From Perilla frutescens (lineage: Eukaryota; Streptophyta; Magnoliopsida; Lamiales; Lamiaceae), in assembly GCA_026008535.1 (NCBI GenBank), contig BRKX01000003.1, forward strand, positions 66,799,001-66,863,000: a DNA stretch of 64,000 nt, given 5' to 3'. The notes under the pieces are model-generated. The model was not told the origin of the DNA. It did not search any database and was given only the letters and a program-made list of their open reading frames with translations. A program made the translations under genes and the position numbers. The stretch's first letter is position 1; each line of letters starts with the position of its first letter. Below, piece by piece: positions 1 to 12,485 of this stretch.

Positions 1-2432
1 CCCTAGCAAGTTGATAGTTTGCAAGTTACCATGATCAGAGGATTGATGATCAAATTCTATTTCAGATTCAAATTCAGATTCAGTTTTAGACACAGTTTCA
101 GACATAACACCTTGTTAAGAAGAGGAATGATCACTAGTAGATACATCATGCATATCATCAGGAGTATTAGCAGTATCATTAGTGACATTCAAAGGAATAG
201 GGGGAAACAAAATAGGTTAGGGCTCCACCTCAAAAGGAATAATATAAGAAGAAGAAGGATCAGATGCAGACAAGTTGTCATGCAAACAAGGAAAATCAGT
301 TTCATTAAACACAACATCCCTATTGACAATAGTTTTAAAACCAGGTTCTTCCCTAACCCACAATCTATAGCATTTAACTCCTTCAGGGTAATTTAGGAAG
401 ACACACTTTTTAGACCTAGGTTCAAGTTTATCACCCTTTAAATGCATATATGCAGCACAACCAAACACTTTCAACTTAGAAATATCAACAATTTTTCCAG
501 TAAAGACAGATTCAGGGCATTGTCCCTTCAAAGGGACAGATGGGGATCTATTAATCAAATAAGTAGTAGTGCACAAAGCTTCACCCCAAAACTTTTTAGA
601 AAGCCCAGATAATTGTCTCATACTCTTCACCCTTTCTAATAAAGTTCTATTCATGCGTTCTGCAATACCATTTTGTTGAGGAGTATAAGGAATAATTTTG
701 TGCCTTTTAATACCAGATTGATCACACAAAGAGTCAAGTTGAATATTACAGAATTCAATGCCATTATTAGTTCTAAGAATTTTAACATGCTTGCTAGTTT
801 GATTTTCAATCATAGATTTTCCAAGTTTTGAATTTTTCAAACACATGAGATTTATGCTTCATCGGAAAAACCTAAACTTTTCTAGAGAAATCATCAATTA
901 TGGACAGAAACAATCTATTTCCACCATGAGTTGCCTCAGTGGTAGGACCCCAAACATCAGCATGAATGTATTCAAGAATCTCAGTACATTTAGTTACATT
1001 TGGGGTAGCAGAAATAGGAAATTGCACTTTATGTTATTTTCCAAAAATACAGACATCACAGAAAGACAGAGACTGCACAACATCAGAACCAAACATGCCA
1101 GCATTTTTAAGAATTTGAAGGCCTTTATTACTCATGTGACCAAGTCTGTTATGCCATAATAGAGTGTGATCTTGTTTCACAGCATGCACAGAAGGAACAC
1201 ATTCAGTGTGACAGATATACAAGTTGTTTTGCTTAAGCGCTTTCAACACTACTAAAGAGCCCTTAAGGACTTTCATTTGACCATTACCCCATCTGCCCTC
1301 AAAACCATCATCTTCCAGAGCAGCACAAGATAACAAATTATAGCATAAATCAGGGACATATCTCATATTTTTCAAAGTAATTTCAGTGCCAGACCTAAAC
1401 TTCAAACATACAGTGCCTATTCCCATGATTTTACACTTTTTCTCATTAGCCATGGACACAAATCCATTTTCAATTTCCTTGAAAGAAGATAAAACATTCT
1501 TAAAAGGAGAAATGTGGAAGGTACAACCAGAATCAATAAACTATTCAGACTCACACATAGAAGAAGAGGTAAAATGAACAACAGCATGAGAAAAATGTAT
1601 AATCATGTAGCAATCACCAAGATTATCACCAGTAGCAACATTACCATGATCATTATCAGGTTTGCCTTTTTTTCTTATTTTTCTTAGGAAAAGGACAATC
1701 TTTAATGTAATGATCAGTTTCACCACAGTTATAACATTTTCTAGCATGCTTTGACCTTGATTTAGACCTGGACCTACCATTTTTTTCTTGTTGCCATTTT
1801 CAGAGTTATTATGAGACTTATTTTTCTCCCTCCCCCTAACGCGCATAGCCTTATTACCCTGACCTCCCCCCTGATTCCAACACCTCCAATTCCTTAGACT
1901 TAAGAGAGCTAATGATAAGATCAACAGAGGCATTATCCCTGCCATACTTAATGGCAGCCTTAACATCAGAAAAAGAATCAGGAATGGCATTTAACAGAGC
2001 AATATTGGTATAGTTATCAATTGTTTTGTCCCCAGAAAGCTTAATGTCTTGCACCAGTTTAGAGAACATGTCAATATTTTCATCAATATCCTTAGACATA
2101 TCTAGCTTGAACTTAAACAAATTTTCAAGAAGATACATGTGGTTAGCAAAAAAAGCTTCAGTGTAAGTGGTTTCAAGTTTTTCCCATATATCCTTGACAG
2201 AAGTTAACTCACCCATTTTCCTAATCACAGAATCACTCAGATTAAGCATAATAGTAGAACAAGCTAATTTATTCATTTCAACACGTTTAACAGGATTGTC
2301 AGACTCATCATAGGCACCAGAAATGGCTTTGACCACACGTTGCTGAATCAAAACACATTTGATTTTTTATTTCCAAATGTTGAAGTCATTTTTCCCATTA
2401 AAATGAAGCATACCATACACATTTGCAGCCAT
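1..2432 (-). pseudogene. copia gag-pol (gag, protease, integrase), inactivated
   Basis: Gag starts at the ATG 2430-2432. A CX2CX4HX4C zinc knuckle lies around 1693-1741. The protease has a DSG active-site word just after 1541. The integrase has the HHCC zinc-binding region (about 1034-1180), a first Asp in a HADVWGP context, and a conserved NRT/Glu region near 640-690. Lesions seen: in-frame stops at 2367-2369 (gag), 1541-1543 (before the protease), 1034-1036 and 872-874 (integrase), a frameshift near 825-845, and a further stop near 217. The central integrase Asp, normally in a DNG word, reads NNG. The frame resumes after each lesion, as expected of a neutral decaying copy. Confidence 0.88.
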
Positions 2433-3018
2433 TTTGCGCACACACAGAAGATAAGTAACAAAAAACAGACCAAGAATAGCAAGAACATACAAGAATCCAA
2501 CAGAAACTCAGACACAGAACATTCACTTGACACAAGCCCTTAACGGAGTAAGGTGAGAGCCCAGTTCACAATCACCCGTTTGAACGGGGGCGTAGGGGGT
2601 CACTCAAAATCTAAAGGCACAATTAAGCAAAATAATCGAGAATCAGTAACAAATCTCTTCTAAGAGATTATCACATGAGTCCAAACGAACTCCAACAGAT
2701 CACAGATCTGTGAACAGAGAACCAAAAGAACACAAAGAACAACGAAAGAATAACTAAGATCGACAACAAACCCTAGATAGAAGCCACAAAGGCTAGATCT
2801 AAGAAAACACAGAGGCAAATAGCAGATACCAAGCCTATAAGCCCTTACGCCACTAAGAAATGAAAAATTACAGAGAGGATCAGTCAATTTACCCGAGCGG
2901 TGCCCTAGAAAAGGGGAACTCCGTTTTACCTTTGCCATCGGTACGAAGAAGATGGTTCACAGTCAGCAGCGACGACCGGCGGCGTACTAAAAGAACCCTG
3001 ACGTCTACTGCTACCACT

Positions 3019-3532
3019 GTTATGGATCTGTACAACTTTAATCGCTAACAACTATTACAACCTTCCAGCAATATACTAGAATTTACAGAGAATCACTAAA
3101 CTAGATCGAAGCCGACAATGGCTCAGAACTCAAACCAAGCGATCTCCTCCAACAAGCTAGGAACACCACAGAGTTAACCACGGTGGCATAGACCTCAGAC
3201 CACCAGCGAACCACACACGAGTTGCACCACTTCCTGAACTCCCTCACTTACAAAGAATGAATCTCACCACTCAGAAAGAAGATTACAGAAGAGAAGGAAG
3301 AAGAAACACACGAAGCTGAGCACAGAAACCGTCTTAGTTCTTTTCTCTCTCTCAAGCAAACTCTAGCCGTTCACACACTCAAATGAGAACTGTGTGAGAA
3401 TCAGAGTGAGTTACCATATAAATAGGTCGGTGGCTTAGGGTCAGGGGAATGGGCCATCTCGGTGGGTTGGGTAGTCTGGGCCCAATGCTGGAATAATTAG
3501 AAGTCCAATGTCAAATGGGCCATATTCTAACA
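3019..3532 (-). repeat. 5' LTR of the copia element
   Basis: The 514-bp block is bounded on the minus strand by TGTTA and TAACA, the usual TG...CA ends with a short inverted repeat. About 110 bp inside is a TATA-like A/T block (plus strand 3414-3424). Just inside the element (minus strand, after 3019) is TGGTAGCAGTAG, an imperfect match to the initiator-Met tRNA primer site TGGTATCAGAGC. The partner LTR is out of the window, so the boundaries rest on the terminal words and primer site alone. Confidence 0.65.
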
Positions 3533-4592
3533 CAATATATGGCAAGTAAAAACTCTGTTAAAATTTCTGGCGGGCATAATTCATATTCTAGTTTTTTTTT
3601 GAAATTGAACATGTTAATAAATTTTCTTATTTTCAAATGTTAATATTAGAATCACATTTCAAGTTGAACAATGTTTTTCAACCATACATATGATAAACAT
3701 TTGTGCCATAATTTATATGAGAAAATTACAAAATTCTCATGATAAAATTTAGAAAATTATGTTGAATTTATTAATTTTATGATAGTCAAATACTACTAAT
3801 CTTATAGTGACAAAGATACTAATTCAATTAAAACATGGGCATTTAATTTATTATACTTTTTGGAAGATAAGTACAAAACAAACCAAATGTATTTTGTACA
3901 TTTAAATACTTTAATTATTATTTATATTTTTAGCATGTAATTTCTTAAATCAAATGTGGATGGAGTTTAGAAAAAAATTGTGTTTGATTGTTTATAAATG
4001 TAAAAAATAATAAATATCTGATAAAAATGAAAGGAAATGTAAAATGTGCTTATGAAAAATCATATATTAAAAGCTCGACCTTTAAACTCATGATTATCTT
4101 AGTTAAAAAAAAATAAATTATAAAATTGGAAATCATTAAATCAAGATAACAATCTAATTAATTTATTTTAATCAAGACCGAATTATTGAAAATCAATTTA
4201 AATTTTTCCTTTTCGCTTTATGCAAATTTAAATTATATTTCACATATTAAGAATTTGTACTTAGTAAAATAGAGAATTCAACATCAAATTTAATAGAAAA
4301 AGATGGATTACTTATCATTCGTTATTATATAATATAATATATTTTAATATACTTAGTATAATTTTATTCTAAATTTAATATTTTATAATTATAATATATA
4401 TGCCTTATAATCGTTAATCATACAATTTTGGTTTTTAACAATTTTAGCGGCCGCAAGTTTCTCCTCAAAAAAAAAAAAAAAAAAAAAGTAATTCCTTTGT
4501 TGCGTATTTGAGTTGCCTTCAACAAAAGCCAAAACAAGTTGCTTGGAAGCAGAAATATATCACACTCATTCACTCAAGAAGTATTAACATTA
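3533..4592. other. AT-rich intergenic stretch, no gene seen
   Basis: There is no open frame longer than chance and no recognisable domain. An A-run at about 4468-4487 is the only notable feature; it could be the tail of an old retroposon, but no LINE or SINE body was recognised upstream. Confidence 0.6.
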
Positions 4593-5192
4593 GGGGTGGT
4601 CTCCTGTGAGACGGTCTAACGGGTCATTTTCGTTAGATGGGTCATAACCCGACCCGTTATCCTAGCTTCATATCTAGTGACACTTCAATTCATAGTATGT
4701 GACACTTCAGTTTATGATTGGTGATACTTAGCTTCATCTCTCGTGACACTGGGTTTCACAAAATAGTTAAAGATATTACTAAAAAGTATTTCATATCTGG
4801 TGACACTTTCAGTTTATAATATGTGACACTTCAGTTCATGATTGGTGATACCTAGCTTCATATTCGGTGACACTTCATTGTTATTTGCTTTAATAATTCA
4901 ACGTGATAGTTCGTTGTACATGCTTGTTATGTTAGTGATACTTCACGTTACAATTGATAGGACTTTACATAATAGTTAAACATATTACTAAAAAAATATT
5001 AAAATTTATTAAGACTTATGCTGCTTCATATCCGGTGACACTTCAGTTCATAGTATGTGACACTTCCGTTTATGATTGGTGATACTTAGCTTCATATCTG
5101 GTGACACTTCATTGTGACCCGGATCCGGGTCGGATCTTAATATCCGTCTAACAGTTTATGACCCGTTAGACGGTCTAACACAAGTCTTTGTC
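4593..5192. mobile_element. 600-bp non-autonomous Mutator-like element (MULE MITE)
   Basis: It is flanked by a perfect 9-bp direct repeat TTAACATTA (4584-4592 and 5193-5201), the target-site size of Mutator elements. The ends are imperfect inverted repeats sharing GAGACGGTCTAACGGGTC-type sequence, followed inside by a GACCCG-rich block. The inside has no coding capacity and consists of about three imperfect copies (near 4664, 4780 and 5030) of an ~90-bp unit containing GTGACACTTC and GTGATACTT words. The terminal repeats match those of the 11.9-kb element at 32515-44372, so this is probably a derivative of that family. It ends 153 bp downstream of the SULTR1 stop codon. Confidence 0.88.
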
Positions 5193-5248
5193 TTAACATT
5201 AATAGATTATAGATTATAGATATATCAGATTATTTATATCTGCACAAT

Positions 5249-5266
5249 CTCTCTCTCTCTCTCTCT
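5249..5266. repeat. (CT)n microsatellite
   Basis: Perfect CT repeat of about nine units in the likely 3' UTR region of the neighbouring minus-strand SULTR1 gene. Confidence 0.8.
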
Positions 5267-5344
5267 GGCAATAGCTGCTAACATTATACATTGTGAAAGC
5301 TCCCGGTACAAGATTATTACAATAACCTCAAATCTTGATCAAAC

Positions 5345-8300
5345 TCAAACCTCCTCACTAAACTTGGAGGAACATGTGTAAACTGCATCAGCTACAGTCA
5401 GAAAAATCTTGTCCTCTCCTATCAAATTCGCGACGTTGGATGCATGTAACTTGTCCATCACCACTGGACCGGGATTAGCTGGAACAAGCTGTTCACACAT
5501 CACAAATATTGTTAGATAGTTCAATGTGACATGATTTAATTTGCTTCTCAAAAATAGGCCTTAGCTTGTACATATGCTTCATGAAGTTGATAGATATATA
5601 GCTCATTACCTGAACTGATCTCTTCTGCAGACTTCTGTAGAGGTCTTCGAGGGCGTGGATCCCACTCGTGTCGATGTCAGTAACAGCTGCATCAACGCCC
5701 AACCAAACTAAATCTATCAGCAGAATCAACGGTGTGATGCTCAAGAAAAGGTAAAGATTTTGCTTACGCGACATTTCTACAATCAAGAACTGGATTTGGG
5801 GAAGACCGTTAGCTTTTAGTTGCTCGTCTTCATCTGTTAGCCACCTAAGTAGCCTGCAGAAGTGGAAAATACGCTACAGAGTATTGTAAGCAGTTCAGAT
5901 CAGCAAGTTTTTAGTCCAATGTACTAATGAACAAATTTTGTTTCATATTTACTTTTCCCTTTTATAGTTGGAATTTGAGAAGTAGCATAGCATTCGTTTC
6001 ATTGATAATACGCGACAGAGTATTGAAAGCATGCAGTTAATTTATAAACTACATAGTTCGTATTCCAAATTTCCAATGCACTGATGAAATAAAAGACGAG
6101 AGATTTACCTTTCCCTTATGTAGTTGGAATTTGAGAAGTAGATTGCAGAATCAACTCTTATTATCAAAACTCCTGGAACCTTAGTTGCCTCTGGATACTG
6201 TTGAGTATTCCTATAAACATTTGTGCGTGGGATTTTTCCAAGAAGGGCTGTTCTTGGTCTAGTTACTTGCAACAGCAACTTTGCAAAAGAAATCGACACC
6301 TATCAAGAGAGCATACAAGGTTTACTCGATGTTGAACTTGAGACATTTTGGCCACAAATGGCAAAATTTCCAGTTCCTTACCGCGATCAAGAGGCCAATC
6401 TCCACGGAGAAGAAAACAACACCAAGAAATGCTCCCATGCAAGCAACGAAATCAAATTTGTCGATTTTCCAGATCAAAATGGCAGCATCATAGTCAATTA
6501 GGCCAATGACAGCAGAGATAATGATGGAAGCAAGGATTGCATTTGGTGTGTACTCAAAGAGAGGGGTGAGGAAGAGTAGTGTTAGAAGCACGACAATGGA
6601 CATTACTATGTTCGACACTGCAGTTTGGCATCCGGCCATGAAGTTCACTGCAGATCGAGAGAAGGAACCTGCAAGCAGATGAAAATAATGTTTAGTGATC
6701 ACGAACATACTACAAGTCTCTTATTTTATTCCATCAGTAGAAACAGTTGGCTGCTACCTGTAGCAACATAGCAAGAAGTCATTGAACCAGCTATGTTCAT
6801 TGCTCCAAGAGCAACCATTTCTTTGTTCCCATCTAACTGATAGTCTTTCATGGCAGCAAAAGTTCTTCCAATCGCAACAGCTTCCTAATAAAAACTCAAG
6901 AAATTAAGGAGGGTCTTAAAATTCTTGATCATTCAACTCTTCCAAGTGTTCGAAAATACCACTTACTGTCAAAGCAACCATGCCAGCCACAATCCCAATC
7001 CTGACACCTTTCAAGAGATAATCCTTTGTGAAGTATATTTCATTAACAGATGGCCGATTAATCCCTTTTTCTATATGTTTCACCTGGTTTTCACAACACA
7101 ACGCAGCTCTAAAAGAATTTCGAGACACAACAGAATTGAAGTGCAATGGAAAGAGGCCTTACAATCTGCACTCCTTTCTCATCTGCATGGCTAATGTAGA
7201 CGATGAAGGTGGAGAGGATGACGGAGATCAGTGGTGCAATTGCAGCTATCCAGAAGAACTTCTTGTGCTTCTTTCCCTGCATACACATCGTATAGAATCA
7301 CTAACACAGTTGATAGCTTCTTGAGAGAGAGAGAGAACATAGGTAAGAAGTGATTGTAGATCTTACAATGTACTTGGCTGCTAGAAGAAACACAAGAAAA
7401 CTTGCTCCAATGGAAATAGTAGGCAAGTTCCACTGCAAACACATCAAACATAAGCATTGTACTCTAGTGAGAGGGGGGGGGGGGGTAGAGAGAGACTCAC
7501 TCCATGATGAGCTGAGCTAAAGATAGACTGCATAACAGAAATGATATCTGTGTTCTTAGTGAATTTCTTGATGCCTAAGAACCCTTTCAGCTGTTGGAGT
7601 GCAATTGTTATTGCAGCACCACCCATGAATCCAACAATTGCAGCATGGGATAAGAAATCTATCAAGAATCCCAATCTGTCACAGGCGAAAATACAAGATT
7701 AGGCTGCAATATTTCAATTTTTTTCAAATATATGCATCATCAAATTTGAGTTGAAATTAATTACAATCAGTTACCTAAGAATGCCAAGAGTAGCTTGTGT
7801 TATGCCAGCAAAAAAAGTTGCTGTGAAAGCCAGTCTTCGATACTCAACAGGATTCTTGACAGGATCAACCTCATCTTGCAGAAGAGTCCCCAGCAGAAGC
7901 GACACAACAGCAACCGGCCCAATGGCTATGTCTCTTGAGCTTCCCATCAACGCGTAGATCAAAGGTGGAACAAAGCTTGAATCTTAGCTTAGATTTATCA
8001 CATGGTAATGCAGTGGAAGTTAGTCCTGTAATCTTGAATAAAAAATGCTACTAAAAATCGCAATTACTACTACTAATGTCACTCACATAAACCATACTGG
8101 GGAGCCAGATTTGCAAGCTTGGCATAGCCAATGTCCTGTTACATGGTCAGCAACAAAAGCATGACTTAAAATGACACAGCATCAGCAAATCTATGTTGCA
8201 TTATACGCGTACAAACCTGTGGAATGCAGAGGCTGGCAATGGTGAGTCCTGCAATTAAGTCACCTTTGAATTTAGACAGATTGTAGCTTCTGCCCCATGA

Positions 8301-8540
8301 CAGGATTGGGAAAACAGCCTGTACTCCTAGGATGAACTTGCGCGATCTAGATTGATCCTTAAACGAACGAAGAGGGTCATCAGAGAAGAATGTCTCCTTC
8401 AATGTTGCAGAGAATTCCTTCCATAACTTCTGCTTTGGAGGAACTCCAACCTTGTATGGCAGAGCAGGATGGTGCGATGATGTTAAGCTTCTCGACTCCA
8501 TAGCCTTCGTTCCTTCTAGATCTTCAGCATGATCTTCCAT
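5345..8540 (-). CDS. SULTR1: high-affinity sulfate transporter, SULTR1 group (13 coding exons)
   Basis: Proton-coupled sulfate symporter of the SLC26/SulP family, expected in the plasma membrane. Coding exons, minus strand: 8540-8217, 8135-8087, 7982-7775, 7675-7501, 7432-7367, 7276-7163, 7083-6967, 6884-6758, 6668-6382, 6299-6109, 5853-5768, 5686-5610, 5488-5345. Every junction has GT-AG ends and keeps phase, giving 1965 nt, or 654 residues, the usual length. The start is the ATG at 8538-8540. Visible features are the N-terminal block before the first membrane segment (FKGDLIAGLTIASLCIPQ), the sulfate-transporter signature around GYAKLANLAP, about a dozen hydrophobic segments, and a C-terminal STAS domain with the DIDTSG word at the exon 11/12 join. 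Words such as QLKGFLGIKKFTK and GEDKIFLTVADA place it in group 1 (SULTR1;1/1;2-like) rather than groups 2-4; the exact paralogue is not decided. No lesion was found. Confidence 0.95.
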
Positions 8541-10250
8541 CAAGATTGTGGACTACAAAACAGACATAAATTGATATAAGACCATCAGCGTAATTCATGG
8601 CCTATTACAATGCTGCAACATATGCATATGCATAGCAAAGATTCACCATTTAAGAAACAATGGATTGAAGCAAAGTTAAAATGACTGAGACTGATTGTAT
8701 TCAAGCAAATGCAAGTTGAGAATCGACACTACAATCTTGACTACTTATAGAACAAAAAATAAATGTTACTACAATGTTGATGTTTGAGCAACGATATCCT
8801 TCCACAAACATAGGTTTAGATTAATTGCATTAGAGGCATTGACCTTTCCACAGAAGATTAAATAGTTTTCTATTACTTTTTAGATTATGAAGCATAAAAC
8901 ATTCCTTCTTGTAGCTAAAAGAAAGAGTTTGACTACATATGCACATTTTCAAACTGATAATCATGTCAGTACCATGAATGACTATAACGAGTCAAAGATA
9001 ACTTGAATACGACGTGCTGCACGAACAAAGTTTTGAAATCCGTCCAAATTCAGATATGCAAAACTTGAAACATTACTGTTATTAGCACATAACTTGAGTC
9101 ACAAGCATCAGTACCAGGTGGAGAAAATCGTCGTATTCGGACCTATTAAATTTATGCTTGATGCTCCTACAGTTTCTTTTCAGCATGCTGATTTGTAAGT
9201 CTGAATCAATCTTGATCCCAGGAAGGAAAATACAAGATAAATAAGAATCACACGTCAATAAATGCAATGACAAAGAAACAATCAAGAAAACCTGCCCCAT
9301 TTCGATAGCTCATAGCTCAGAAGCCTAGTTTTTCAGTCAATCTCTACTTGTTCAATAATCTTATGCAATTTTCTTTGATCTCGTAATATTTTGAATTGAA
9401 ATTCATATCCAATTCTAAATTAAAAGCAAATAAGCATAGGAAGATTTTGTACATTTTTGCACCTTCTTTTCATGTACTAGTAACTTCTGTTAGCTCTCAT
9501 GCATGGCTGCATTTTGTTGGTTCTATATTGGACTCTAATTAAAATATTACACCTGAAAGCCACAAATCATTACATTATGTGTGATTCATCTTATCTGTAA
9601 GAGGTTTAAGGCTACATCCTATGACATAAACCCCCACTGATCTTCCACTGCAAGAATTTTCACTGTGAATCCAATAATTATAGGTCGAAATCCTCTTTCA
9701 TAACCCAAAACAGTCGAACCACAATAAACCACACAAATTAATATACAAATCAAGTGATAAATAATAACCAGAAAAATCTTCTACATCGCCACGTTTCAAC
9801 AGGCAACTCCAAAAAACTTATTTCAACATGTAATGATGGGACACAGAGAAGAATGTACATCAACAATGATCAAATTAAGGGAAAATCATAAAAGTTTACA
9901 CATCTTGTCAACATGAAATTTCATTAATCAACAACTAATCCCATGTTTTCACTGTACATTGTACACCAAAATCTTAATTTATACAAACAAAGTAATCCCA
10001 AAATTCTCACCTAGAAAATCTTCAAACACCAGTCAAAGTGGATAGTACTGCTCAAACCACAAACAAGCTAGAATTCACAGAGGAGGAAAAAGGGCCACTA
10101 AATAAATATTCCATTTTTAAAGGGCCATTCTGTAACATAAATTTCCAAGAAACACTAGAAATTAGCAGCCACCTTGCTTTTTTCTGGCTTTCAACTCTCA
10201 CCCGCAATAGTGCTTTTAGAGTATAAACTGATAAACAAAGCCCTAAAAGG
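8541..10250 (-). promoter_or_regulatory. SULTR1 upstream region with a possible 5'-UTR intron
   Basis: Twelve bases upstream of the SULTR1 ATG (minus strand) the sequence reads TGTTTTGTAG, a good 3' splice site (around 8553). A plausible matching donor, CTAG followed by GTGAGAATT, is at about 10011. This suggests a non-coding first exon near 10011-10250 and a ~1.45-kb intron. Nothing else in the stretch was recognised as a gene. It is an inference from splice-like words only; RNA reads would settle it. Confidence 0.3.
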
Positions 10251-11619
10251 CAATTAATCAAGAATTAATGCTCCTGAATAGTCACGAAGAAGAAAATTTT
10301 CTGGCCACAATCATTTGGAGAGATAATTTGAAAACTTAAAAATATATGCTTTAAAGATCAAATCTTTATGGCTTCTTTTAATAATTTAAACGAAGAAAAG
10401 ATAAAAAATCCATGCAATGCAACAACCCTCATGGTTTCACGATCAAATGTATCCAAATCTTTGGCTTTAATTTTAAATAAAAAAGTGCAAGGGAAATTCA
10501 AGGTTTTTGGGGGAAAATAGTGTTGGAAAGCAGCAATATTTTGTGTCAAACGTTGAAAGGAGTGAGGAAATCGTTCAACTGAAATTTATTACGGTATCCG
10601 AGGTTTAAGGAATGCCTATTGTAGGCATCTAACGTATTATGGGATCAACAGCAATTAATTTATATTGCTTGAATATTTAATTGTATGTAGATGGAAAACG
10701 CTGCAAAATTATGATTTGAAATGCTTCGGTTCTTGATTTCGTGTATATCTACATCTAAAATGCATGAGGATGGAATCTTATATGATATACTTAGATAAAA
10801 TTTAGGTAAACTACGTAATTTGTTTTTGCACTAAGTCAATCTTCGTGTGATATACAGGATTTATCGAAATCGAAATAAAACAATCAAATAATTACATAAA
10901 TGGATGTTACAAAAATACAGTAATAATTATGACTAAATGCAACTGAACGATTAAATATTACCCTTTTTTCAACTTTCCAATACGACTGATGAAATTAAAT
11001 CTCGTATAATTATTTTTTGTTTTATAATCATTAAAAAATGATTAATATGATCGCTTTTAATTGCAGAAGCAAATCTATATATATTTCTCATAATGTATAT
11101 GTCAAATAAGTAATCAGTAGTCATATATACATGCTAGAAGCCTAGAACTTATGCATGTTGAATAACTAAAAAAACATATTTAGGTACATTTTTTTTATTA
11201 TTTCTTGTTGAATTAGTTCATATTAATTTTATTCGTAGAAATTTATAAGTTGTGTCTGTATATTGTTGTTTTACTAAACATTGGATAATTGGGCTTATTT
11301 ACATTAAATTTTGGTTACTTAATTCCGTGTGAATTATTGCCTATATTTTAATGAACAAATTAATACATAGGGATCGTGATTCGTGATATAAAACTTTCCA
11401 AATCATGCAGAATTTCAGTTACGTGGGCTTTTGGGTCTTCTAGAAATACCAATTTGTAATAAGTCATATGTGTTGGGCCATGCAAAACATTAAATCATAT
11501 TTTGGGCTTCAGCCCATCAAGATGAAGGTACGACAAGAATATGTCGATAGTTTAAAACCACAAAAACTTCTTTGAGATCATCTTATACGGATTTTGACCT
11601 ATAAGAAGAATCGCGATTC
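10251..11619. other. intergenic stretch, no gene seen
   Basis: AT-rich sequence with stops in all frames. If the UTR intron upstream of SULTR1 is real, the core promoter of that gene would lie in the first few hundred bases here. No other feature was recognised. Confidence 0.5.
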
Positions 11620-11624
11620 ATATC

Positions 11625-11742
11625 TGTAGCGACCCGTTTTCTTCATTTTTAAATTTGCTACGTTCTTTTCTAAAAATATTTTTATTCATTTTATTATGTG
11701 TGATATTAATTGATTAAGTCTAATAAGTTATGCTTAAGTAAT

Positions 11743-11774
<32 letters not shown>

Positions 11775-12444
11775 TTTCTAAGCATGAAGTCATTCTAGTA
11801 TATAGTAATTTCATAGCATAAGCATGCATTTAATTCTTTTTTTAATTAGAGTGCATAAATTGTTGTATTTTATTTATTTTGTCCAAAGTTTATTTTTCTA
11901 GCCCATTTTATGATGATTGAAGCCCGAGTCTTTTTCAAGCCCAAATTTTTATTATATTTTTTTTCCCTTTTTATTTATTTCTTATCTTCTCCTCCAAGTA
12001 GAAGATAACCACGAAATAATCCTTGTTCTATCAAACTCCTCTATGAAATCTCAACCATACTAGTATAAATAGGGGTCTCAACCTTTCACTTTTCTCACCC
12101 CAAAATAAAAGAGTTCGAAAGTTCTTTCCCTTTAAAGAGTTTCTGTCCAGCTAAAGGTATGAATTTTCTTATGTCTCTTTCCTTCTCTGCATTAGCATGT
12201 CTTGACTTGGAGTTTTCGTGAATTTTGTAGCACAGAGAGAGGAATGATTCTGTATTAAAATCTTTTGTTGGCAGAGAGCTTTTAGTAAAGGAGTTGAGTG
12301 GGACCGTGTCATTTATTATCTACCAGAGACTCTCTTCTTTTGTTTATATAGATGTATGCATGGTTTGGCTTGTGTGTGTGTGATTGAATATATATATATA
12401 TATAATATGTGATTGATGTATATATATGTAATATATATGTGCGT

Positions 12445-12485
<41 letters not shown>

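Larger units (their letters stand above)
1..3532 (-). mobile_element. Ty1/copia retrotransposon (Tork/Tnt1-like), partial and decayed
   Basis: Reading the minus strand from 3532 downwards there is an LTR (3019-3532), a leader, gag, protease and integrase. The reverse transcriptase and RNase H part would lie left of base 1. The gene order protease-integrase and the integrase C-terminal motif with VFGC and RLW-type words are typical of Ty1/copia; the pattern is closest to the Tork/Tnt1 lineage as I know it. Several stops and a frameshift show that it cannot make its own proteins. The second LTR and one target duplication are outside the window, so full length cannot be given. Confidence 0.88.
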
